The position numbers and the translations under genes are program-made. The notes under the pieces are model-generated. The model did not search any database, was not told the origin of the DNA, and saw nothing but the letters and a program-made list of their open reading frames with translations. Positions 1-5,866 of a DNA stretch of 6,636 bases are shown piece by piece (position 1 is the first letter of the stretch; every line of letters begins with the position of its first letter). Location: positions 1 to 6,636 of the forward strand of contig CAJGDZ010000097.1 in assembly GCA_904502055.1 (NCBI GenBank). The letters run 5' to 3'. Origin of the DNA: an uncultured Clostridia bacterium (GTDB lineage: Bacteria > Bacillota > Clostridia > Oscillospirales > CAG-272).

Positions 1-260
1 AAGCAATATCGAGAAAGGTTTTTCAAGTCATTTTGGTTCTTCACGCTTTAGCGTGAAGAACATGTATGCCACAAGTCACGAAGCGGACAAAGAGAGCTCG
101 CTCTCTTTTCCGCATCGAGGCTTGCGGCACAAAATGACGTGAAGTTTGTGCAGACCCATTCAGCAAAAGTTTTTGCGGAGCTTTTTTCGAGTTGCGAAGC
201 AATCTCGTAAAAGCAGACCGTATCCCCAGCAGACAATATCTCACCGTTAAACTTCAATTT
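1..260. repeat. Palindrome-rich interspersed element, copy A
   Basis: Positions 1-147 match 1800-1946 at 144 of 147 bases in the same orientation, and the right end AAACTTCAATTT (249-260) recurs at 2050-2061. The left block can fold into a three-way junction: closing stem 27-35/130-138, perfect hairpin 36-47/50-61 with centre TT, and a long arm from 67 to 129 (67-75/121-129 with one mismatch, 79-81/115-117, 83-87/109-113, 89-97/100-108). The right half is closed by TGAAGTTT (140-147) pairing with AAACTTCA (249-256), and holds smaller hairpins at 163-176 and 188-207. The middle (148-248) does not resemble that of copy B. No convincing protein is encoded. The left boundary is unknown because identity already starts at base 1. 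It resembles a REP/BIME or MITE-type element, but I do not recognise the family. Confidence 0.85.
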
Positions 261-321
261 GTAAAGTTATACATAATTTTGTGTCTTTACGCCCATACTT
301 TGGGAAAGGAATGTTTTGTTT

Positions 322-330
322 GGAGGAAGG
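322..330 (+). promoter_or_regulatory. Ribosome binding site deciding the spoVAD start
   Basis: GGAGGAAGG lies just before ATG 332, with GGAGG five bases from it. The same frame is also open from GTG 281 and ATG 311, but neither has a well-spaced Shine-Dalgarno of this strength. ATG 347 has a weaker AAGGGG upstream and is the main alternative. Confidence 0.6.
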
Positions 331-331
331 T

Positions 332-1330
332 ATGGGAAGGGGACTGATGGAGCTGGATTCGGGGATTTTGGCGGTGGCGTCGGTGGTAGGGAAGACCGAG
401 CATGACGGGCCGCTTGGGGATCTCTTTGACGAATACGATGAGAAGGATCGATTTGGCAAGGATACGTGGGAGCGTGCCGAAAGTGAGATGCAGAGGCGTG
501 CGTTTGGCACACTTTTGCTCAAGGGAAAGGTGAAGGAGGCGGAGATCGGCGCGCTTTTTGCGGGCGATCTTCTCAATCAGTGTGTGGCGTCATCGTACGG
601 GCTTATGAAATACGATGTGCCGTATTTCGGCCTGTATGGAGCGTGTTCGACGGCGGTGGAGGGGCTGATTTTGGCAGCGGCGCTACAAAGCGGCGGCTTT
701 TATGACAAGTGTGCGGCGGTGGCATCGTCGCATTACTGCACGGCAGAGCGACAGTACCGAAGTCCCATCGAATACGGTGCCCAGCGTGCCCCGAGCGCCC
801 AGTGGACGGTGACGGGGGCGGGTGCGTTTTTGGTGGGAAGCGGTGGCAAGGTGCGCCTGAGGCACGCTCTGCCGGGCATTGTTGTGGAAAAGGGCATTCG
901 CGACGCCGCCAACATGGGGGCGGCTATGGCACCGGCGGCGGTTAGTACACTGACACGCTTTTTTGCCGAGACGGGGACTCTTCCGCATCACTACGATATG
1001 ATCGTTACGGGTGACCTTGGCTGGGAGGGCGGCGCCATTCTCTGCGATCTGATGCTTTCGGGCGGCTACGATATTCGCGACCGTTATTACGACTGCGGAC
1101 GGCTGATCTATTCCAAGAGCACGCAGGACAAGCACGCGGGCGGCTCGGGTTGTGGGTGTGCGGCCACCGTAACGGCGGCGTATCTGTACCCGAGGCTGCT
1201 TTCCGGCCAGGTGCGGCGCGTGCTGCTGATGGCGACGGGCGCGATGATGAGTCCCTCAAGCGTGATGCAGGGGGATGCCATTCCCGCCATCGCGCATCTT
1301 GTGGAGCTGAGAGGAGGGGTGGGCGTATGA
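332..1330 (+). CDS. spoVAD: Stage V sporulation protein AD (SpoVAD)
   Basis: SpoVAD is a thiolase-fold protein of the SpoVA complex, which moves dipicolinic acid (DPA) across the inner spore membrane during sporulation and germination; the B. subtilis protein is known to bind DPA. From ATG 332 the product has 332 aa, close to the family's usual ~335-340. Recognisable blocks in order are DGPLG (from residue 25), AGDLLNQ (77-83), GACST with Cys105 at the position of the thiolase nucleophile, SSHYCTAERQYRSP followed by EYGAQ (132-151), TVTGAGA (159-165), MGAAMAPAA (195-203), TGDLG (226-230), GGSGCGC (270-276), ATGAMMSP (301-308) and IPAIAH (317-322). These follow B. subtilis SpoVAD closely. The stop overlaps the spoVAE start (ATGA), so the two are one operon. 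spoVAC, normally upstream, is missing here and a repeat element sits in its place. Product is near certain; the exact start is less so (ATG 347 or 311 possible). Confidence 0.95.
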   Translation: MGRGLMELDSGILAVASVVGKTEHDGPLGDLFDEYDEKDRFGKDTWERAESEMQRRAFGTLLLKGKVKEAEIGALFAGDLLNQCVASSYGLMKYDVPYFGLYGACSTAVEGLILAAALQSGGFYDKCAAVASSHYCTAERQYRSPIEYGAQRAPSAQWTVTGAGAFLVGSGGKVRLRHALPGIVVEKGIRDAANMGAAMAPAAVSTLTRFFAETGTLPHHYDMIVTGDLGWEGGAILCDLMLSGGYDIRDRYYDCGRLIYSKSTQDKHAGGSGCGCAATVTAAYLYPRLLSGQVRRVLLMATGAMMSPSSVMQGDAIPAIAHLVELRGGVGV

Positions 1331-1680
1331 ATTATATTTGGGCGTTTGTCGTCGGCGGTCTTTTTTGTGCTTTGGCGCAAATTTTGATTGACAAAACCGC
1401 GCTCACTCCGGCACGTATCCTTGTGGGATACGTAGTCCTTGGCGTTTTTCTCGGCGCGATCGGCGTCTATGGGCCTCTTGTTGAATTCGCGGGCGCGGGC
1501 GCAACTGTGCCCCTCACGGGCTTCGGCTACCTCATCTCCGAGGGCGTTCGCGAGGCAGTACGCGAGCGCGGTGCGATCGGCATCTTTACCGGTGCCCTCA
1601 CCGCCGCCGCAGGCGGCACATCCGCGGCGCTCATCTTCGGCTTCCTCGCTTCGATTTTCTTTAAAAGTAAGCCGAAATAA
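1327..1680 (+). CDS. spoVAE: Stage V sporulation protein AE (SpoVAE/SpoVAEb)
   Basis: This is a small integral membrane subunit of the SpoVA dipicolinate channel, 117 aa, similar in length to B. subtilis SpoVAEb. Hydrophobic segments lie near residues 4-21, 29-48 and 85-113, with a further apolar stretch near 57-71. The family-typical stretch EFAGAGATVP (53-62) is followed by LTGFG, and the N-terminal half keeps the pattern VGGL..., LIDKT... and LTPAR... of the family. ATG 1327 overlaps the spoVAD stop by 4 nt, and AGGAGG at 1312-1317 gives a strong ribosome binding site nine bases upstream, so translation is probably coupled. No further spoVA gene (spoVAEa, spoVAF) follows; instead the gene runs into palindromic repeats. 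SpoVAC and SpoVAE are related membrane proteins, but the order after spoVAD and the EFAGAGATVP block favour SpoVAE. Confidence 0.93.
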   Translation: MNYIWAFVVGGLFCALAQILIDKTALTPARILVGYVVLGVFLGAIGVYGPLVEFAGAGATVPLTGFGYLISEGVREAVRERGAIGIFTGALTAAAGGTSAALIFGFLASIFFKSKPK

Positions 1681-1714
1681 CCTTCAAATTTTGATTTGTC
1701 GGTGAGGGGATACG
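1681..1714 (-). repeat. Inverted partial copy of the element's right part
   Basis: Read on the minus strand, 1700-1714 is CGTATCCC joined directly to CTCACCG. In copy A the same two words occur in the same order on the plus strand at 219-226 and 240-246, separated by 13 bases. On the minus strand the next bases continue as CCGACAAA, which matches the right end of copy B (2046-2052 region, CCGACAAACTTCA). This looks like a degraded, inverted right-end module starting right after the spoVAE stop. The match is short, so it is tentative. Confidence 0.45.
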
Positions 1715-1766
1715 TGTAGGGGGCTTTTTGAAAAAAGCCCCCTACAACCCCCAAAAACTTTTGGGG
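1715..1766. repeat. Two tandem perfect palindromes, possible weak terminator of spoVAD-spoVAE
   Basis: The first palindrome pairs 1715-1729 with 1732-1746 (15 bp, centre GA) and has a GGGGG-rich outer part and a T-run/A-run inner part. The second pairs 1749-1756 with 1759-1766 (CCCCAAAA with TTTTGGGG, centre AC). Neither is followed by a T-tract on either strand, so they are not canonical rho-independent terminators, though the stem downstream of spoVAE could slow or stop transcription or protect the mRNA 3' end. They may instead be a module of the adjacent repeat family. Confidence 0.75.
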
Positions 1767-1799
1767 AAAAGAAACTTTTTCATACAATAAAGTCTGCAA

Positions 1800-2061
1800 A
1801 AGCAATATCGAGAAAGGTTTTTCAAGTCATTTTGGTTCTTCACGCTAAAGCGTGAAGAACATGTATGCCACAAGTCACGAAGCGGACAAAGAGAGCTCGC
1901 TCTCTTTTCCGCATCGAGGCTTGCGGCACAAAATGACGTGAGGTTTAAGCGAACCCGTGCAGTGAGAGTTTAGGTCAAGCCTTTTTAAAGGCTTGCGCGG
2001 TCGAGGCGCGAAGCCTCGTCGCCCGTCGCAACGGGCGAAACTCCCCGACAAACTTCAATTT
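1800..2061. repeat. Palindrome-rich interspersed element, copy B
   Basis: This is the second copy, in the same orientation as copy A. Positions 1800-1946 differ from 1-147 only at the centre of the first hairpin (AA at 1847-1848 instead of TT) and at 1942 (G instead of A). The three-way junction is fully kept: 1826-1834/1929-1937, 1835-1846/1849-1860, and an arm from 1866 to 1928. The right half is closed by TGAGGTTT (1939-1946) with AAACTTCA (2050-2057), including one G.T pair, and inside it GAGTTT (1966-1971) with AAACTC (2038-2043). Enclosed are three consecutive hairpins: 1976-1984/1987-1995, 2002-2007/2013-2018 and 2020-2026/2031-2037. The middle sequence is unrelated to that of copy A. 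No protein is evident. Confidence 0.87.
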
Positions 2062-2071
2062 TTCATGTTCT

Positions 2072-2105
2072 TCAAGAGGCGCTTTTGGTGCCTCTTGACT
2101 TTTTT
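2072..2105 (+). terminator. Rho-independent terminator upstream of the glycosidase gene
   Basis: TCAAGAGGC (2072-2080) pairs with GCCTCTTGA (2090-2098). The stem can be extended inward by two pairs (one G.T), leaving loop TTTTG. A T-tract (2100-2105) follows immediately, with more T-rich sequence after it. It would stop transcription arriving from the spoVAD-spoVAE side or from within copy B. Its 3' arm contains the -35 box of the next promoter. Confidence 0.75.
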
Positions 2106-2124
2106 GTGTTTTTTATGTTAAAAT
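2095..2124 (+). promoter_or_regulatory. SigA-type promoter with extended -10 for the glycosidase gene
   Basis: TTGACT (2095-2100, 5 of 6 to consensus) and TAAAAT (2119-2124, 5 of 6) are separated by 18 bp, and TG at 2116-2117 gives an extended -10. The A/T-rich region that follows and the ribosome binding site AAGGAG (2151-2156), seven bases before ATG 2164, fit a leader of roughly 30 nt. The -35 lies inside the 3' arm of the terminator hairpin. No clear operator or cre site was seen. Confidence 0.65.
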
Positions 2125-2163
2125 AAAACATAATATATCTTTTACTGGAAAAGGAGAGCATAT

Positions 2164-5100
2164 ATGAGAAAAAGCCGACGTGTCTCAAGGATTCTTTTTT
2201 GTGTGGTTCTTGCGGCTTTGGTTTTGGTGTTGCTTGCGGTGTCCGCATCTGCCGCGGATCTTGAGTGGAATCTTCTGACCGATACCGATGCAGGCTATCG
2301 CACCGAGATGCACAAGCATTGGGCGAGCGGCACGGAGGAAGACGGCACTACGTATCTTTGGAATAAGGACAACAAGGCGGGTGCCTTGTATATTTACGAC
2401 GACGGCAATATTTTGGGAAGCTATCTCACCTTTTCGCTGGAGGGTGACTTTTATTTTGATGCCTTCCCGGACGGACTTCGCGGTGACAAAACGCCAAAGG
2501 AAAGTCCGATGTCCTTCCTTACCTGGATCTATAAGGATCCCGTGACGGGAGGCGCCAACCGATTCAATGCCATTCGTTTGGATAACGAGGGATACCTTTA
2601 TGCCGGAAGCTCGAGCAAGGACCGCACCGACGTGCGCCTGGAGATCGGTCGGTGGTATAACATTCGTTGCGTTTTCACGCCGAAAAGCGGTCTCAGTGAG
2701 GTCTTTGTCGACGGGAAAAAGGCGTTTGATTTTACCATTACGAAATTTGATCCGGCCGTATATGCCTCAAGTGCGGTGCGCTATTTCGACGGCTTCTATT
2801 CCTGGAGCGCCAGGATGAAAAATCTTGCGGTCAAGACCGACAGCGAGTATACCGTTGAGCCCAAGCGCGAGAGTGCTGCTGATACTCTTGGGTATCAGAC
2901 GGCAAAGCCGAAGGGCGGAAGCTTTGATGCGCGCTTGATTTTGGGGCTGGAGAGCCCAGGCTTTAACCGCGTTGGTTGCGAGGTGCTGATCCTCACCAAG
3001 GACGAGGGGGGCAACGTGGTAAGCGCCTCGCGTGCGCTGAGGGCCAAGGAGATCTACGAAACGCTTACCGATGCGACGGGGAAGACTTATGACGTTGAAG
3101 CGCTTTACGGCTACCGCTATGCGGCGGCGCTTGAGATCGCCGACCTGCCCGCAGAGCCGAGCGGCGGTTTTTTTGAGTTGGTCCTGCGCCCCTACGTGCT
3201 GGGGTTTGACGGCATTCGCCGATACGGCACGGCGGCTACCTTTATGTTTACGGGAAGGAAGGATGCCGAGGGTTACCCCGTGCTTGAGCGGCAGAGCGGT
3301 AAGCGCTTTTCGGTGACGGCGAGTGATGACACCTTTATTTACGGCGGTCAAGCCGCCAAGGACAACGGGGGAGAGGAAAGTCTCAGCATTCGGAACACCG
3401 GAGCGGAGACCTCGGGCTATTTTCGCGCGGCGTACTTCCGGTTTACCTTGGATGCGCGCGCCGTAAAGGCTCTGGAAACCGCCACGGCGGCGACGATTCG
3501 CCTTTACATGAAAAGTCATGAGAATCGCCCGGAGCGCAAGCAGTGTGAGATGATCCTTCAGAGTGTGGGAGCCGATTGGGACGAGCATTCGCTCAATTAC
3601 GGCAACCGCCGGGAGCTGGCGCCTGCGTATGAGGTGCTCCATCAGGGCGACTATGAGGTCGGCTCGTATTTTACGGTGGACATTTTGCCGTATCTTCTTG
3701 AACAGCTTACATACAATGACCGTGAGGACGGCACGCTGGCCGTGGCTTTCCGTCTTTATAATGCAGGGGATAGCGATGCGATCGTGGCATACGTCAGCTC
3801 CAAGGAATCGGGCTATGCCCCCACCATTGAGCTGGAAAATTCGATGTATTATCCGGTGCTGAATCTTTCCAAGATCGTAAACGTGGGCTACGAGCCGTGG
3901 GGCTATGCCGAGCATCTTGTGAACGAATGGTTTGACGAGATCGTGGATCGGGTGTATCTTAGAGACAAAAACGGCGCGCTTGTTTCCTACGGAGAAGGAG
4001 CGTCTATGCCCGTGGGCTACGGTGCGACCGAGGCGACGGGAGACTTTACGGTAGAGATCAAAAACAAGGGCGGATCGCCTTGGTCGACCAAGTCCGAGCT
4101 TGGCTATCTCGCCGCTGAGAGCGAGTGGAAGGCGCAGCGCTTTGCGCGCACGCTCGCAACGCTGGGTACGAGCACGTCGGTTTCCTTCCTTGAAACTGAG
4201 TATGCCGATATCCTTTCCGAGTACGACGTTTACGGCGGCATTTCCAATGCCGGCTTTAAGGGGGAAGTCACCGGCTTTTTCCATACCGAAAGGATCGGAG
4301 GGAGGGTCTACGTTATCGACCCCTTGGGCAATCCCTATTTTGCCCTTGGTATGAACACGGTGGATCTCGGATATACAAAAAATCAGGAAGCCTACACCCT
4401 TGCGAGCTACGGCCTTGAGGAGGTCTACTTTGAACGTATCACGAGGGAGCTGAAGGAGGTCGGTGTCAATCTTGCGCTCGGCGGCTCGGAGGATGAGCTT
4501 CTCCGTGTAGAAAACGGACTTCCCGTGGTGGTGTCACTCGGCGTGGTCTCCTCGTATATGACCTCCATCGGGCGTCCCAGAGACGGCGCGGATTATCCCA
4601 ACAACAACACCATCAACGTCTTTGATCCCGATTTTGTCAAGCGGACGTTGGAAAACGTTCCGGCGGAGATCCTTGCCGGCGGATATGCGGAGCATCCCTT
4701 TGTGTTTGGCTATACCACCGATAACGAGCTTCCCTCGGGCGAGGATATGCTCGTTCGCTATCTGACGCTCGATCCGTCCGAGCCCGGCAACGGATTTTCC
4801 TACGCGGCTGCGTGGACCTGGCTGATGCGGCGAACCGAAAACGCCTGCCCGACGCTGGAGGGGCTTTATCAAAGGGATGATTTTGAAAAGCTGAACGAGG
4901 AATTTACCGGCTTTGTTTATGCGCACTATTACCGCGTGGCGCGCGAGGCGATCGGGTCGGTTGACCCCAATCATATGTACCTTGGCTCGCGCATCAACGG
5001 GACGCTTTATGACTGTGAGGATTATCACAGAGCCGCGTGCTACTATCTGGACGTGATCACGGCCAATCTCTACGGCGGCGTGACTCCGCCCTGGGAGCGC

Positions 5101-5820
5101 ATGATCGGCTTCTATCATAATTCGGGCAAGCCCTTCTTGGTAACCGAATTCTTTGCGAAGGGTGCCGATACCATCGACGCGAACGGCTATATGCTTGCCA
5201 ACTCTACGGGCGCGGGCATTCTGGTTCGGACACAAAAGGATCGAGCCGACTATTATGAGCATTACGCGCTTTTGATGCTGGAGTCCGAGGCTTGCGTGGG
5301 GTGGTCGTGGTATTACGTGCGCGACAACGATCAGAGCGTTTTCACCTCAAACGGAGAGGATCGGCTGATTATGCTTCACTGTACCTACAGCGGCACGCCC
5401 AAGGCCAACACCTTTATGAACGTGGAAACGGGTGAGATCCTTACGGCCGCCGAGGTGGGAGACTATTCGGTGGTCTATAAGGGCGCGGATATGCACTCCA
5501 ATCAGAACGTCAACAAGGGACTGTATAACGGCGATTTTTCTTCCACGGTCGTGCTCTACGAATACGATGGAGAGGGGAATCTCCTTAGCTCTCGCGGCTA
5601 TGAGGTTGAGCATCCCGAAAGCCGCACACCCGAGGCCGGAACGCTTCTTTTCGGCAAGAACGGCGAGACGTATACCGTTGGCCGCGTGACAAACGCCGAC
5701 GGCGGCTATACCGAGACGGTGCTTACGGCCTACCGGGGGCAGTACGTGGCCTTTGCCGACGCCATCAAGAAGGTGAGCGACCATTTGCTTGGGCTCGTTG
5801 TCTACTTTGACGCTGAATAA
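2164..5820 (+). CDS. Secreted multidomain clan GH-A glycosidase, agarase-like (GH50-like)
   Basis: A 1218-aa exported protein predicted to hydrolyse an extracellular polysaccharide. Residues 1-30 are a Sec signal peptide (MRKSRR, hydrophobic core, cleavage after ASA at 28-30), with no lipobox. Residues ~31-225 look like a LamG/concanavalin-type beta-sandwich (IGRWYNIRCVF, then EVFVDGKKAFDF). Residues ~226-365 are a beta-rich module I do not recognise. Residues ~381-558 fit a DNRLRE/CBM96-like module (SDDTFIYGG, YFRFTLD, ATIRLYM, VGADWDEHSLNY, YFTVDILPYL, VSSKESGYAPTIELEN). The catalytic region, ~700-1090, begins GFFHTERIGG, then YVIDPLGNPYFALGMN (716-731). TTDNE gives Glu855 as the likely acid/base (Asn-Glu pair), VDPNHMYLGSR (933-943) is a GH50-like word, and VTEFF gives Glu995 as the likely nucleophile. 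No dockerin, SLH or LPxTG anchor is seen, so the protein is probably released. RBS AAGGAG at 2151-2156 supports ATG 2164. The fold and clan are likely; family number and substrate are inference, and agarose need not be the substrate. Confidence 0.85.
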   Translation: MRKSRRVSRILFCVVLAALVLVLLAVSASAADLEWNLLTDTDAGYRTEMHKHWASGTEEDGTTYLWNKDNKAGALYIYDDGNILGSYLTFSLEGDFYFDAFPDGLRGDKTPKESPMSFLTWIYKDPVTGGANRFNAIRLDNEGYLYAGSSSKDRTDVRLEIGRWYNIRCVFTPKSGLSEVFVDGKKAFDFTITKFDPAVYASSAVRYFDGFYSWSARMKNLAVKTDSEYTVEPKRESAADTLGYQTAKPKGGSFDARLILGLESPGFNRVGCEVLILTKDEGGNVVSASRALRAKEIYETLTDATGKTYDVEALYGYRYAAALEIADLPAEPSGGFFELVLRPYVLGFDGIRRYGTAATFMFTGRKDAEGYPVLERQSGKRFSVTASDDTFIYGGQAAKDNGGEESLSIRNTGAETSGYFRAAYFRFTLDARAVKALETATAATIRLYMKSHENRPERKQCEMILQSVGADWDEHSLNYGNRRELAPAYEVLHQGDYEVGSYFTVDILPYLLEQLTYNDREDGTLAVAFRLYNAGDSDAIVAYVSSKESGYAPTIELENSMYYPVLNLSKIVNVGYEPWGYAEHLVNEWFDEIVDRVYLRDKNGALVSYGEGASMPVGYGATEATGDFTVEIKNKGGSPWSTKSELGYLAAESEWKAQRFARTLATLGTSTSVSFLETEYADILSEYDVYGGISNAGFKGEVTGFFHTERIGGRVYVIDPLGNPYFALGMNTVDLGYTKNQEAYTLASYGLEEVYFERITRELKEVGVNLALGGSEDELLRVENGLPVVVSLGVVSSYMTSIGRPRDGADYPNNNTINVFDPDFVKRTLENVPAEILAGGYAEHPFVFGYTTDNELPSGEDMLVRYLTLDPSEPGNGFSYAAAWTWLMRRTENACPTLEGLYQRDDFEKLNEEFTGFVYAHYYRVAREAIGSVDPNHMYLGSRINGTLYDCEDYHRAACYYLDVITANLYGGVTPPWERMIGFYHNSGKPFLVTEFFAKGADTIDANGYMLANSTGAGILVRTQKDRADYYEHYALLMLESEACVGWSWYYVRDNDQSVFTSNGEDRLIMLHCTYSGTPKANTFMNVETGEILTAAEVGDYSVVYKGADMHSNQNVNKGLYNGDFSSTVVLYEYDGEGNLLSSRGYEVEHPESRTPEAGTLLFGKNGETYTVGRVTNADGGYTETVLTAYRGQYVAFADAIKKVSDHLLGLVVYFDAE

Positions 5821-5827
5821 TGCAATA

Positions 5828-5858
5828 AAAAAGCACCCGACACGGTCGGGTGCTTTTT
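5828..5858. terminator. Bidirectional terminator between convergent genes
   Basis: A perfect 14-bp stem pairs 5828-5841 with 5845-5858 around loop ACG. Its GC core is GCACCCGAC, flanked by an A-run on the left and a T-run on the right, so each strand has a U-tract in the transcript. It starts eight bases after the glycosidase stop and ends eight bases before the tyrS stop, serving both. Confidence 0.92.
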
Positions 5859-5866
5859 GTGTTTCA

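Noticed and set aside
41..257. Minus-strand frames of 67 and 69 codons across copy A
   Set aside because: They lie wholly in the palindromic repeat, the longer one starts with TTG, and the frame is not kept through the divergent middle of copy B. They are by-products of the repeat.
271..300. Possible SigG promoter before spoVAD (ACATA at 271-275, CATACTT at 294-300)
   Set aside because: spoVA operons are SigG-dependent in B. subtilis and the spacing is plausible, but both boxes deviate from consensus and A/T-rich DNA offers similar matches nearby (for example CATAATT at 272-278). Too weak to call.
1150..1326. Upstream extension of the spoVAE frame to 1150
   Set aside because: It overlaps spoVAD by ~180 bp and adds residues unlike the family; ATG 1327 has a strong RBS and the expected protein length.
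1..2061. CRISPR array or composite transposon
   Set aside because: Only two copies 1.8 kb apart, no short regular spacing, no transposase, and no visible target-site duplication.
2767..4284. Long minus-strand open frame (505 codons) opposite the glycosidase gene
   Set aside because: It is fully antisense to a gene with strong domain evidence, has arginine/alanine/leucine/glycine-rich low-information composition, and shows no recognisable domain. It reflects codon bias of the plus-strand gene. The same holds for the minus-strand frame at 4534-5262.
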